Source: Zerene cesonia
Lineage: Eukaryota; Arthropoda; Insecta; Lepidoptera; Pieridae
DNA length: 64,000 nucleotides
Assembly: GCF_012273895.1 (NCBI RefSeq)
Contig: NC_052102.1
Coordinates: 6,780,917 to 6,844,916, forward strand
Direction of reading: 5' to 3'
Part shown: piece after piece, positions 25,101-37,548 of the stretch
How the letters are laid out: every line of letters starts with the position of its first letter
How positions within the stretch are numbered: the stretch's first letter is position 1
Made by a program: the position numbers and the translations under genes
Notes under the pieces: generated by a model
Seen by the model: only the letters and a program-made list of their open reading frames with translations
Told to the model about the DNA's origin: nothing
Database searches by the model: none

Positions 25101-28100
25101 ATGGGCAGGTAAGGTAGTCCATGAAACACTGTGTAAAATATATGATCTTGTTTTTCCATGCAATATATCTTGTTTTAAAACATTTATTAGGCATAAAGAG
25201 TGGAGAAAAATTGCCAAACGTGAGAGGAGACGAAGAATTCGCACAAGAAAAGCCAAGGATAGAGGTATTTACAACCAGTTTAGATTCGCTCAACCAAATA
25301 TAAGATGTAAACGTTCACATATTTATTTGGCCAAAGATTATTAAGAAGAACTATATTCTTAAAATTATTCTAGATCGAAAACTTGATGTTACATCAGAGG
25401 AATATAAACAGTGGATATTTGAGCAGGAATTATTGGAAAAGTTTGAACTACAACAAATTGAATTAAGTAATATGGAAGAAAATGAAAAGTGGCTCAAAGC
25501 AGAAGAAAAAGCAATCGAAAAATATAATCGAATTGCATTGGAAAGAGATATACAACAGAGAAAAAAAATTGAAATGGAAATTATGCTACAAAAAGTAAGT
25601 TTTTTATGCTATATACATTACATTGAGCATATTAAATTTTATTATGCCTATTTCTTCTAAGTGTTTGTCACTAAACTCCTAAAAATTTTTATTGAAATTC
25701 TTTTTGTCTTTGGGTTGGTTTGAGAAAAGTGTAGATTTGTAGTTAGTTGTGAAAATTTTATGTTTACTTATTACTTGCTTCTTCACGGCATATTAATTCA
25801 CATAGCTTTCGACCTGTGACTTTGCCTGCATAAAGGAAAAAACAGACAGTCCAAGGACTTTTTTGGGATAGTTCACAAGAGAAACTGATAGCCATTTTTC
25901 TGAAACAATTTTATACTAAATTTAAGCCTACTTCGTGAAGTGGTTTAGGTGTGAAGGATATTTATAGCATAAGTATAGATTGTCAATAGAATTACCTCAT
26001 TTTTATATTTGTATTATAATGAATTATTTATATGTATTCACCATAATTGTTGTTTTTAACAATTAAATCAGGAACGGGAGCTAGAAAAGCAGCGCAAAGC
26101 TAAAGAGGAGGAAATGTTAAAGGAAATTGAAGAGAAACACAGGCTCAAACAAGAAATGTTTATTAAAAGTTTAGAAAAATTTTTAGCAGGAGATTCTTCT
26201 GTACCTCCTGTAGAATTGTTAATTTATCGTGAAAGTCGACCAAATTTGGAGCTCTGTCCATTTTTCTTTAAGACTGCTTGCTGTCGTTTTGCTGATGAAT
26301 GTTCAAGAAATCATCAGTATCCTGGAATTAGCACGGTAAGTAATTTTTAATATCCATATTGAGGTGGATAGGCATTGTTATGTAAGAAGGAACAAACAAA
26401 TAGAAATGCCTGCTATCCTGCTATCTAAAGTAAAAAATTATTCATGGGTTTTTTACTTTTATAATAAAATAACAGAAAGTAATTTATAATTTTTCTGTAC
26501 ATTAATAAACATTTTTCGATGAACTTTTGAACTGAGTTTGAGTTTGATATGAGCAGATCATACATAAGCAAATATAATTAAGTCAGTTTCTTGTTGTAGA
26601 ACTTATAGTAATAGTAATTGTGTTAGCTCTTTGCATTTATGTTGTTGTTGCTCAAAGACTGAAAAAGGTTGCAATGAAAAAATAGCTAATTTGTTGTAGT
26701 CATAATAGAATAGTCACAACATGAAATATGTGTTGTCACTCTAATGAAAAGGTTCACAACATGTTTGGATAACAAAGTGTGTAACTTTTATAATTCACAT
26801 TCGCCAATGAAGAAATATGTTTGACAATGGTATTCCAATTGAATATCAGACATTGTACAATCATGATACATTTTTCTTTGGACATCTCTTGTTCTTCCTT
26901 ATCCATTTTTATAAATTTTAAGAGATAAAACTTTCATCTGTGCATTCAGTTATATTCCATTCATAATTTATATTTTACTGGAGGCTCGTCCTAGCTCCAC
27001 CTGGATATCAAGATTTCTGTTTTGTCTCAAGGGAGTATTTAAAGAGAATAAAAAGTATTCTTTCACCCAAGTCAGCTCATACCCAGTCTGTATATCAAAT
27101 TTCATCAAAATCCATTCAATAGTTTCAGCGTGATTGAAAGACAAACATCGAAACAAACAAACTCCACATTTATAATATTAATGTGATTTTATTTTAGACT
27201 TTATTGGCAACCAACTTTTACGCACATTTTGGCTTAGAAAATGCTATTGTAAATGAATATGATTCAGACGTTATGTTGGAATATGAAGATAGTGACACCT
27301 ATAAGCATTTTAAGGAATTCTTTTATGATGTTCTTCCAGAATTTCAAAAGTATGGTCAAGTTATTCAATTTAAGGTAAGCTGACGAGGGATTGCCAAGTA
27401 TTCTTTGGTAAATGTGTATCCTTTAAAATACAATATTGTGTAATATGTTTCGAATCAAAGCAATAAAATCTAAAATTATATAAAAAGCAGTGGTGTCTCA
27501 ACCCAATTAGTAAAGAAAAACATGAGCTAACTGATATGTCCAAGAATCAAATTTCAATGACACAAGGTAATCACCACTTGGCCAATGGATTATGATGGAT
27601 TAAGACCTGAATAGTCCTTAAATCAAAGGCAAAAGATCAATCAAATCAAATCCTTCTATGAGGATAGATGGCCTTTTCCTTTGTTTGCAGTGCAAGAACA
27701 CCCCTGAAATAGTGAATGAGTGTATATATACATATCACATCACAAACAAATAAATAAAATAATAAATCATAAACAAATGGTACAATACAAATTAGGTTTT
27801 TGGTTGCTTTGAATTATCATTGTAAATTATATAATTTATCCTAACATTAAATTCTCAGACATTCTGTGTTTTGACTTAGTAAGCTGAGCAAAGGTTTGTA
27901 TATTTTTTATTTTTTTATACTACTTCATAAAAAAAATTATCGCAAACATCTGTCATTAATTCAGACTTGAAGCCCGCACCGCGTATGAGCAATTTGATAA
28001 ATATAACAGATATCAAGCAAAACTAAAAATAATATGTGTATTATAGAAAATTTTATCTGTTATAGGTATGTAATAATTTTGAACGACACCTCAGAGGAAA

Positions 28101-30233
28101 TACTTACATAGAATATGCTGATATAAGAAGTGCGGTGCAAGCCTACCGTGCTTTACACGCTCGATGGTATGGAGGGAAACAAATATCATTACAGTTCTGT
28201 AATATTTATTCATGGAAAAGAGCAATCTGTGGTAATGTCAGTTATAACTTAAAACATGTGTTTTATAAATTTTGTTTTATGTAGTGTGCTGTCATATTAA
28301 TATAATAAAAAAAGGTATTTTATTATACTTGGTATATATTAGAGATGTTGTATAAGCATGTTAAATTTCAATATCTATATTGTAAATATATACTTTTTTG
28401 TCCTATTTTAATGAAATTTGGTATAGAAATAATTTGAGACCTGCAAAAACTGAAGAAACTTTTCCTGGAAATACATGGAAAACCCTGCAAAATCAATGCA
28501 GGGAAAACCACGGGACTGTCAAAAAAGAAATAAGACAATTTAATTGTATATAGTTAACAGTATCTTTTGAACTCTTCTAGGACTTGAAATAAGAAAACGA
28601 TGCCCTAAAGGAAATGCCTGCAACTTTTTACATGTTTTTACAAATCCAGGGGGATTGTATAACGACATTGAATGTTATCCAGAAAGGTATATTTTTGTAA
28701 TATTCTATCCAAACTGAAAAGAGTAAGCGTTTTATTTTTTATATCACATCTCAACAAGCTGTAATTCAGAAATAAACAGAAATTCTATGTAATGGAAAAA
28801 TGATTTCTAGTATCCTACTAATATAATAAACGCGAAATTAAAGAAAAATGTATGGATGATTGTAACTCTTTTATACAAAAACCTCCGTTGAAATGTGTAT
28901 GAAATTTGGTAGAGATTATACCAAATTTACTTTTAACAATTTACTAAAAAGATTACAGTCTGGATTAACATATTGTCTAGATTTAAGCCCGTTACTACGC
29001 GAATCAAGTTGTAGATTCCAGCTAGTCATGTTATATTTAACAAATGAAAATTTACATTTAAATTTTTTATGGGACTTGGAAAAAACTTTAATGAAAATTT
29101 CCTATTTACATCCATCTATATATAATATCAACAATTGGCGTAACGAAGTCACCTCTTTTCATTACGTTTTGTTTTGTTACCTGCGTTCTATTATGAATAT
29201 TTTAAGGATGTACATATTTGATTTTAATATTTTGACCAAAGAGTAGTATAATACGGGTAAATACGATTTTGACCCTTGTGTATTATATTCGTTACTATAT
29301 TCATTATTATCTGTGTATCACAATACTTCATAGACGTTTTAAGTAAATTCGGTCGTTTCGAAAAATTTTGTATATTGAGATTCTAAACTGCGTTCTGCTT
29401 TACAATTCGCGATCAAAATTGAATGATGAAAATGCCTTGTTAAGCGAAAATAACAACATATTAAGACTTCATACCCCATATCCTCAATATCCAACTAGCT
29501 ACATATTATAGCAGCGCATATTTTTACGTACTTTCACTTTATTCTAAAACTAGCGGTCCGCCCCGGCTTCGCCCGTGGTACATATAAAGCCTAAATTCTC
29601 CGTCAATACTTTTATTGTAGGGCATCTAAAACTGAAAGAATTCAAAACGGACCAGTAGTTCCTGAGATTAGCACGTTCAAACAAACAAACTCTTCAGCTT
29701 TATAATATATAGCTGTCCAGTTGAATATCTGAATTATTGCGATTAGAGTTATGTATACTATAAACTCAAAAGTTTAAATAATATCAAACGAACTAACTAA
29801 CCCTTAAGCTTTATAGGTATACTGGTTTGGATGTTTCAATAAAGATATGTTACGGAACCCCATTTTTTTCCAAAATAAAATATAGTCTTATGTTCTCGTG
29901 GATAACGTAGCTTTCGGATGGTGAAAGAATTTTTAAAATACGGTCCAGTAGTTTTTGAGCCTATTCCTTACAACCAAACAAACAAACAAACAAAGGTTTC
30001 GTCTTTATAATATTAGTGTAGATATTAAAACCTGCTTAACATTGAATTCTTACTTAAATATTTTTAGAAGGAGGAAATCACCAAATCGTTCATGGCGATG
30101 GTCAGAATCACCAGAAAAGGAGCCCCGTAGAAGAAAACGTTCAGAATCGAGAGAGCGAGAGAGCCGACGTAAAGATATCGAAGAAGGAAGAAGACGCCGA
30201 TCGAAACAAAGAAGACGATCTGAAAAGCTTTAG
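25101..30233 (+). CDS. Zrsr2: U2AF35-related protein ZRSR2/Urp
   Basis: Splicing factor that recognises 3' splice sites, chiefly of U12-type introns, in the nucleus. Exons: 25101-25108, 25191-25264, 25374-25594, 26072-26335, 27198-27374, 28066-28231, 28581-28686, 30068-30233. The product is 393 residues. Order: basic N-terminus (RHKEWRKIAKRERRRRIR), a glutamate/lysine coiled coil (about 30-140), CCCH zinc finger 1 (C163, C172, C178, H182), a UHM-type RRM (about 190-295), zinc finger 2 (C303, C311, C317, H321) and an RS-like tail (about 347-393, SRERESRRKDIE...). Both CCCH spacings (8-5-3 and 7-5-3) are intact. The first coding exon is only 8 nt (ATGGGCAG); it is chosen because it supplies the ATG and correct phase for exon 2. 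AATAAA at 30245 is the likely poly(A) signal. The last intron (1.4 kb) is packed with SINE remnants. Confidence 0.92.
26985..27183 (-). repeat. SINE-like remnant in ZRSR2 intron 4
   Basis: In minus orientation it carries the family's core ('aaatttcatcaaaatccatt', 'caatagtttcagcgtgattg') and the 5' end ('cacatttataatattaatgtg'). Confidence 0.55.
27500..27720. repeat. Diverged interspersed repeat
   Basis: Shares 'ctgatatgtccaagaat', '...aatgacac' and 'cacttggccaatggatta' with the better copy at 55035-55285. Diverged and rearranged. Confidence 0.4.
28808..28925 (+). repeat. Truncated SINE in ZRSR2 intron 7
   Basis: Starts 'tatcctactaatataataaa' and has the '...tgaaatttggtaga' core, with no tail. 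A 117-codon open frame running out of it is probably spurious. Confidence 0.55.
29549..29710 (-). repeat. SINE-like element, minus orientation
   Basis: Reads from the tail 'actagcggtccgccccggct' through 'ggaccagtagttcctgagat' to the head 'cagctttataatata'. The same type as 61428-61588 in the opposite orientation. Confidence 0.6.
29850..30022 (-). repeat. SINE-like element with (CAAA)n
   Basis: Minus orientation: 'tacggtccagtagtttttga', then a CAAACAAACAAA run at about 29975, then 'gtctttataatattagtgta'. It lies immediately 5' of the last ZRSR2 exon. Confidence 0.55.
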
Positions 30234-31251
30234 AATATTTTTGCAATAAATACAAAAATAAATCTTAGTATTTTTTTATTCGTCCATTTATTTCATGCCT
30301 TTTAGTACCACAGATTAAAAAATAGTTATTACGCTAAACGCCACAAACGGTTGGGCGACGTAGCACATAATAATAAGTATGTACAAGTAATGTAGTATGT
30401 ACTACATAGTACCTTACCTTATAAAATCTGACGCGCTCGAGTAAATCCCAAAATCCCGTCTTATGTTTAATATAGTCGTGGAGCCCCCTACTATATTAAA
30501 CTACTCCGAAATGTCGCGTGCAGAGCCACTGGCAAAAGCTAGTTATAACCTTAATTTTTAAGAACTTAAGTTTAAAATTTATATTCCTTAAACCTCAAAA
30601 TTTGAATGCATTCGCCACCTAAAAAACGATTTAGATACAAATTTAAGTAAAATTATTTAACAACACAAAAAAACCTTGTATTTATTTCACATACTAGCTT
30701 TCCACCACCGACTTCGTTGGAAGGAATACTTGTCAGACCCGAGGTATTCCCGTTCCCGTTCAATTTCCGGTATAAAAATTATCTATGTATATCATTTCAT
30801 ATCCTTTCTCGGATGTGAACGAAACTACCTCTGTTCCAAATTTCAACATAACCGTTTCAACCATTCTTGAGTTATATAATACTAAATTTAATAAGTTTAG
30901 TTAAGTAAGTTGTTTAATTCACAAAGTTTTGTGGATATATATTGGTTCCTTATCTTTTAATATACTTGACACTGGCAGATAGACACATCGTATATCATAA
31001 GTCCAGTAAAGAAAAAAAGCTTTACTTACAATTATGAATTAATGTCACTGTCAAAAAATTTAATTATTTTTGGTTATTTTTAATGCTGCTCATGTTAAAA
31101 TTTTTAAATAAAAAATAGCTAAAATACTAATTACTACTTACCTCAACCTCGATTCTTCACGTATTTATTAATTAAAGTTTCAATAAGAGGATGAGTTCTG
31201 AATACACAATTTTCATGTATTGAATTCAAATTAATACAAACAGCAAAAAGA
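30234..31251. other. Intergenic, ZRSR2 to mTERF
   Basis: ZRSR2 3' flank, some repeat-like sequence (about 30310-30560) and a SINE remnant at 30695-30885. I see no gene. Confidence 0.6.
30695..30885 (-). repeat. SINE-like remnant, minus orientation
   Basis: Begins 'actagctttccaccaccgac' and proceeds through 'cctctgttccaaatttcaac' and 'ataaccgtttcaaccattct' to 'gagttatataatacta'. Confidence 0.5.
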
Positions 31252-34200
31252 ATGTTTAAATCTCCTGTTATATTGTTTATCAAGCGTTCTTTATTCCAAC
31301 TACACAGTACAGTTGTTCCATATAGAATAAATGTTGACACTCTGAAATGTGATCTATTACAACGAAGCTTATTATCTTCTACAATTACTTACTTTAAAAG
31401 TGAACACACCAAAGCAGGTAAATTGAATGGTTAAATTATAAAGAGGCTCTCAAGAACTTAGGATATATTATAGTATTAATGTTAAATTTGTTATATTTTA
31501 GAATCTACTTGTGATAAATCAAAACTCATATCTAAGCTGAACTTACAGTCAGAAAAACATGCAGAACCATTTTACAAATTACCGATTAAAACATTATCTA
31601 TTATTTATAAAACTACTAAGAGTGATGAGAAACATGGATATTGCCGCAATAGACTGTACTATATTTCTTCACAAATAAAGGTATGCAATAATTCTTTAAT
31701 TTTTAACAAATTTGCTTTGCTAAATTAAAATGTTTTATTTAATATCTTATAGATACAGTGAAACTTGGTTAAGTGGGACATGGATAAGTGAGAAACCTCC
31801 ATAACTGGAACTCATGCTGAGGTCCCAACACTTTGGCACTTCAATTACCTTCAGTTTTAGTTTCGCTTTCGAAAAATTTTAATGTTGGTGGACAATTGTA
31901 CCTGTACCTCACCGCTATTAATGGAACCCTCTGTAAATGAGACAGATATTTATTTATACCTGTATATCTGAGACACTGGGTAAGTGAAATGACATTGCAG
32001 GTCCCTTGATGTCTAACTTAACCAGGTTTCACTGTATATAGATAGGTATCTATCATACATGTTTATTTTACGAAACAAGATATACACAACAATAGATGAA
32101 AATGAAGTATGTAAAAAAAAAATAAAATAAATAAACATATAAAATTGTTTCCTGAGATAAAATATTGTGTGGTGCACTACATTTTCTGAGAGAGTCTTGC
32201 ATTTTGCTATAGTTGAAACAGACTACTGGACTGGTATTCTGTCAAGACATGCAAAGGGTACAATTTCCATCTTCTACTGCATCAAATTTATATAAATTGT
32301 AAAATAAACAGCAAATAAATGTATAAAAAAAATTTATTTAATTGCCAATGTACATAAAAATTATGTTAAGGGATATTATAAGATAAAGTTATGTATGAAA
32401 GATGTGATGCTGGTGCTTCAAATATTGTGAAATAAGAATCTAAAATGAAATGTGTTCTATACTTATATTTGAATGTTAATTTTGAATGCAGTTGTTTATA
32501 AATTGTATGTTAAAATGTTTTAGTGCCCACCTTCATTATTGAGCGAACGCATAGCTAAAAGAAGTTTTATATATACCTTGTCATTTGAGTGGATACAAAG
32601 CTCATTGAAAGTTTTGTTAGGTAAGAGGTAGGTCACATGAATAATTAAAATTGTATTGTTTTAAGGAATTTTTATCTAAACATAAAAAATCAAAACTCTT
32701 TGGCATTGTGGTATCTCATATCACACAAGAGAAATATTCATTAATGTATATTTAAATACTTACAGACATGGGAGTTTCTCCTGACCGAATTGTGAGAGAT
32801 TTATGGGTTTTAAAATATCATCATAAAACTATAGCAGAGAGGTTACAGAAGATAAAAGATTTGGGTATAGATCCAGTTTATCCATGGATGGTGAGGTGCT
32901 CAGATGATATTCTTAATAGGTAAATATTTGTTATGGTCACTAAGTCTTCTGCAGACCATTTTATTTAATGCCATCATACAGACCAGTAATAACTATCACA
33001 TCTGATGATAAATGGGTTATGATAACGGTACTTCTCACATCTTTAACATCCTTTTTACACAAAATTGGCCTGCTACTTGATAGATGCAAGGGATTCAGGC
33101 ACTGCACTGCCATAACCAACATGCCTGCAGCCACGGAAAATTCACCCTTGATAACATAGTGTCGAAAGATGAAAAAGCACACAATGAATAATCAATATAC
33201 CTTGGCACTTTCATAGCAATAAAGGTACTTTTTATGAGACACACTACTCAAGCATAGATAGTGCCCTAAAACTCCACAGTAGCCTTATGGATAAACAAAG
33301 CTAAGTTGCATCAATATATTGCATATTGATGCAACTTAGTGAAATTGAAACAAATTTAGTGAAAGTGATGGTCACCAGAGGTTGCCCACAAGGAGGAGTT
33401 CTCACACCGCTCTTCTGGAACTTGTTTGTAAACGACTTGATCAGCACTCTTAATAAATACTATTCCATACTATTGGTTACACATATCTCTGGTAAGTTTA
33501 TGTGAAATTACACAAAAGGGTCTATGAATCGTTGAGCGCTGGTGAGCGAGTGTGGCGAGCAACAAATATGATCCTACAGTAAACCTGTGCAAGACAAGAA
33601 TTATAAGTCGGATTCCCAATTTGCGAAGACTGCATCTACGCATAATCACAGGGCATAGTTCCTTCAATAAACATCTCTTTCATTTAGGGATCAGTGACAG
33701 CCCATTATATAGAGCATGCATGATGGTTGCAGAGTAGAGGGGCAAGACAATTGGTTTCTCAAAGCAACTTGTGAAGGCCTGCACAAGCTGCTTAGCTTCA
33801 TAGAGGGGCTAGGATAATAGAAAATAATAGATAGAAGATAATAGATAATAACTTTGACTAATTACCCTTCTATTTCTTTTCACACAATTAAGCGCCTGAC
33901 GTGGAGTTGCGGAAACATGCTCTTATTAATATATATCTTCTCATTTTTCAGGTACATTGAAATCTATCAAGAAACAAAATCAATTTTAGGAAATGATAAA
34001 TCAGTAAAAGTGTACATAGCCAATAGATTAAACACAAAATTGGAAGTTGTTGAGGAAATGTACACCAAAGTTCCTACTCTAGAACGCATTAGAGTCAGCA
34101 AGGTATTTCTTTGAAAATAAATATTTGCTGCGATTAAATTACCCTGCAATATCAGGATTTGTAAAATATAAATAACACAATATTCTGCCTAATAATGTAA

Positions 34201-34445
34201 ATTCTGTGTTTTTTTTTTAACAGGTGAAGAATTTTTTCGATTTTCTCTTCAGTGAAGGATTTACTACTGAAGATATTATAAGTAAACCAAGAGTATTAGC
34301 AGCTTCACAAAAAACTGTACAAGAGAGATTAGAAAAGCTAAAGAGTTTAGGACTTGAAGAAATAAATTTGAATATCCTTTGCAGAAGTAGAAAAGGATTC
34401 AAAAAATATTATGAAAGTTTACAATCTGCATCTAGAGAACAATGA
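31252..34445 (+). CDS. mTERF-family mitochondrial protein (mTERF5/mTTF-like)
   Basis: Exons: 31252-31417, 31502-31680, 32524-32620, 32766-32919, 33952-34102, 34224-34445 (TGA). The product is 322 residues, in phase throughout. The N-terminus is basic and hydrophobic (MFKSPVILFIKRSLFQLHS), as expected for a mitochondrial presequence. The body shows repeated helical mTERF motifs: MGVSPDRIVRDLWVLKYHH, LNTKLEVVEEMYTKVPTLER and FSEGFTTEDIISKPRVLAAS, each followed by a helix such as KTVQERLEKLKSLG. The family binds mitochondrial DNA or rRNA in the matrix and modulates transcription and translation. The most likely orthologues are the Drosophila mTerf5/mTTF pair; I cannot tell which. Introns 2 and 4 host a MITE and a dead LINE. 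AATAAA lies at 34689. Convergent with the DNAJA gene. Confidence 0.82.
31756..32034. mobile_element. pogo/Tigger-like MITE
   Basis: Terminal inverted repeats start CAGTGAAACTTGGTTAAGT on the left and CAGTGAAACCTGGTTAAGT on the right (reverse complement), with about 23 of 26 positions matching. TA lies directly outside each end (31754-31755 and 32035-32036). It is 279 bp, non-coding, and lies in mTERF intron 2. TA duplication with CAGT termini is typical of the Tc1/mariner-pogo superfamily. Confidence 0.82.
33301..33339. repeat. Perfect 17-bp hairpin
   Basis: CTAAGTTGCATCAATAT at 33301-33317 is exactly complementary to 33323-33339, with a 5-nt loop (ATTGC). It lies just upstream of the LINE remnant in mTERF intron 4. 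Confidence 0.85.
33350..33830 (+). mobile_element. Degenerate non-LTR retrotransposon fragment
   Basis: Positions 33359-33463 translate as VMVTRGCPQGGVLTPLFWNL followed by FVNDLISTLNKY, the conserved reverse-transcriptase block of insect LINEs (Jockey/R1-like CPQGGVLSPLLW). Positions 33590-33730 give LRLITGHSSFNKHLFHLG, then ISDSPLYRACM, matching the C-terminal end of LINE ORF2. The sequence between them is lost or frameshifted, so the copy is a dead 5'-truncated relic in sense orientation within mTERF intron 4. Confidence 0.75.
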
Positions 34446-35457
34446 TGCAGGTCTTCCTTATTCAAATTTAACAGGTGAACTGCGAGTTAACCTTGAAATT
34501 TTCTATTTCGTTATAAATAACTTTTTATGTTTTAAATTTCAACTAATAGCCTAACATATAACTGCTTGATTCTGCATATCTGTTTTTTTTAATGACTTTT
34601 GAGGATATGCATTGGATCAGTGATAATGATAAGATAATATGCATATGATAAGACACAAATCTGTTATTTTTGTATAATTAATTTTCAAAATAAATTTCAG
34701 CTGTATGTTTGATAATAAATTTTAGATCACTTTAAAACATTTACATCACAATGATTATAAAAAAATACTCTGTCTTGTACTCTTGGGTGATTTAAATTTT
34801 TTAAAGTGCTGTGTATTGTTGTTGTTTTATAACATGGAAACAATGTATAAAATGAAAATAAACGTTTCTTTCTACCTTTCAAGTATAATAGTTGGAAATA
34901 ACACTTTTTAATAAAGATCAGATTAGTATTTATCACATCTTTATTTTCTGAATAATTGATACACTCCTATATTATAATGACAAAATTATAAAAGGTACAC
35001 ATAATATTACGAATTTTGTTAATGTACTTCATCCCTAATTCCTTTCCTTTAATTACCAATTTTTTATTACGAAAATAATATTTAATTGAAATGAAAACAT
35101 GAAAATTTTATTTAATATAAATTATAACAAGTTCACAACAAAAACCATTAAATGTTGATGCATTAAATGTGCAATGTATGAATGGAATGAGTTACATAAA
35201 TGACACTACTCTAGTTTTTTTCAAATACACAGAGAAACAAACATTATGATAGAAAAGGTATTTTGTTATGTTACTTTTTAACTAAGTACCATTCAATTAC
35301 ATTATAAGGCATTTACTTGAAAATAAAAATAATACAGCATTTATTAATTTAGTGTAGTGTCACATGTAAATATTATCTACCTAAGGTTATGTTAAAATTA
35401 TATATAATGTGAGGTCTGAGTAGAAATCAGTTTCCTATCTTGCTAAGTCAATTTAAA
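34446..35457. other. Convergent intergenic region
   Basis: 3' flanks of mTERF (+) and DNAJA (-). AT-rich, with no further gene or obvious repeat. Confidence 0.6.
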
Positions 35458-36798
35458 CTACTGATGAGCACACTGAACACCCTGCCCTGAATGCATTTGA
35501 TCTTCATCATCACTAGCATAGGCTTCTTCCCTGCCACGACTCCTCTCACTAGGTGTATAGTCCATCAGATTTACTTCCTCAACATCTTCCCCTGTAGGCA
35601 TAACAAAGGCAGCACGAGGTGGTAATACAGTTTCTATTTGCTTTAACTGCTCCTCAGTAGCAAAGTTATTTTCTGGGAATGTTACATCAAACTTTATGTA
35701 CAAATTTCCCTTCTCAAATGGATTCTTGTATTGGGGCATTCCTTCTCCAAGTATTCCTTTTAAATCTCCTGGTTTAATCACCTCCCCTGCAGCATGTCTA
35801 ATCAGTAGATCACGTCCATCCAAATGCTTAACAACAAACTCAAATCCACATAGAGCTTCTGTTAAAGAAATGTCATGTTTAATGATTAGATCATCACCAC
35901 TTCTTTGGAACACATCATGTGGTTTTTGTTGTAGTACAATGATAACATCTCCTGGTTCTGTATCAGGTTGTTGATCACCTTCTCCCCTAAATGTTATTTT
36001 TTGATTTTCTCGCATTCCTTTTTCTACATGCACTTCCAATATTTTAGTTTCATTTAGTACTTTTTTACCTTTACATTTAGGGCATTTATCCTTTTCACTA
36101 ATAGTTTCACCTTGTCCTTGGCAAGTATGGCAGCGTGTTTGGAACTGGCGTGTCATGTTGGGCGCCATCTGTTGATAAGACACTTTAATGCCTTGACCAT
36201 GACAGTCTCTACATGATACTACAGATCCAGGTTTTCCACCTACACCTTTGCAGGGTCCACATATCACATTTTTACTCAACTGCAACTTCGCAGTTTTCCC
36301 TACGTATATATCTTCTAAAGACACTTTTAATGTATGAACTGTGTCTTCACCACGGGCTCGTCCACGGCTCCTTCCACCACCACCCATTCCGAAAATATCA
36401 CCAAAAAATTGGCGAAATAAATCATCTTGAGGGAAGCCACCGCCCTGGCCACCCTCCTGTAGTCCTTTCAAGCCATACTTGTCATAAGTTTGTCGTTTTT
36501 TGGGATCAGAGAGAACTTCGTACGCATAACTAATTTCTTTAAATCTATCACCAGCCGCAGGATTTTTGTCAGGATGATATTCTTTAGCTAACTTGTGGTA
36601 GTTCTAAAAATATACAAAATAAATTAATATATATGTATAATTCAGGGACACAAAGCATGCTAAATTATCAGTACCTAGGTACTATTACGTCCACATGCAC
36701 ATAAATAATCGATAATGTACAAAACTTACTCTTTTTATTTCCGAATCACTTGAATTCCTCGTAACACCTAGTACTTCGTATAATTTATTATCAGCCAT
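35458..36798 (-). CDS. Dnaja1: DnaJ homologue subfamily A (Hsp40; DNAJA1/4, Droj2-like)
   Basis: Type I Hsp40 co-chaperone that delivers clients to Hsc70 and stimulates its ATPase in the cytosol. Two exons: 36798-36730 and 36603-35458. The product is 404 residues, the usual length for this subfamily. J-domain 1-70 has HPD at 33-35 in KEYHPDKN. The G/F-rich region (about 70-108) includes GGQGGGF and FGMGGGGRSRG. The zinc-binding region starts near residue 138 with four CxxCxGxG-type motifs (CGPCKGVG, CRDCHGQG, CHTCQGQG, CPKCKGKK). Substrate domains follow, then an acidic stretch. The protein ends in CAHQ, a CAAX-type prenylation signal conserved in DNAJA1/DNAJA4, so it is probably farnesylated and partly membrane-associated. 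No frameshift. The start codon opens the canonical MADNKLYEVLGV. Confidence 0.95.
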
Positions 36799-37117
36799 CG
36801 TTTCTATGAATCTTTATTGTAAAAGGAAGTAATTCTGATGCAGCTGATGAAATACGAAAGGAAGGAATAAAGAAATCTACAGTCTACAGATACAGTACAG
36901 ACTATAGATCCTAGATGATGCTTTACCATAGATAATTATTTTAAAACTAAAGCAGTAGTCTATTATTTTAGGTAAACTAGTTTTATTTTAGTTTTATAAT
37001 ATTATAGCATTCAAGTGCTTTATATTGAACTAGTTAAAATTAATGATTTATGAGTATGATAATAAATCAACCAAATAGCGAAAACATTCATAACCTATAG
37101 AATCAAAATAGAAAAAA

Positions 37118-37153
37118 AATATATGTATATATATAATATATATATATATATAA
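37118..37153. repeat. AT-dinucleotide microsatellite
   Basis: An interrupted (AT)n tract of about 36 nt. Confidence 0.85.
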
Positions 37154-37471
37154 TATTCTGTAACAGATAACTTAATACAATACTTCCGTTTCTTTTTCTA
37201 CTTTTCTTTGGCCCAGTGTTGCCTCTCTAGCTCATGTCTAGGTTTTTTTTGGTGATTCAACCCGCTTTTGAAGTCTTTAGCCCCGAAAGGGCTATCCAGT
37301 CATATTTCGTACAATTTCGCAATCTTTTGTTTGTCACCATGCAAAAGAAAGGTTTGTTTATGAATTAAGCGTACTGAATCTGATCTAATCATCCAGCAAA
37401 AATGCTCGGACACAAATTAGACAGTATTTATATTAAATTTTTAGTTTTATAGCATTGAAATGCTTTATAAA

Positions 37472-37548
37472 TGAGAAATTTTGAAAGAATAGAAAAATTT
37501 TGATCCTGCCTCGTGATCAAAATTTTTCTATTCTTTCAAAATTTCTCA
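37472..37548. repeat. Perfect 34-bp inverted repeat (hairpin)
   Basis: Arm 37472-37505 (TGAGAAATTTTGAAAGAATA...) is exactly complementary to 37515-37548, with a 9-nt loop CTGCCTCGT. There are no mismatches. Confidence 0.92.

Noticed and set aside
32961..33182. Overlapping open frames on both strands in mTERF intron 4
   Set aside because: No recognised domain; probably repeat-derived sequence next to the LINE relic.
35696..36533. Plus-strand frames opposite the DNAJA gene
   Set aside because: Shadows; the minus strand encodes an unambiguous Hsp40.
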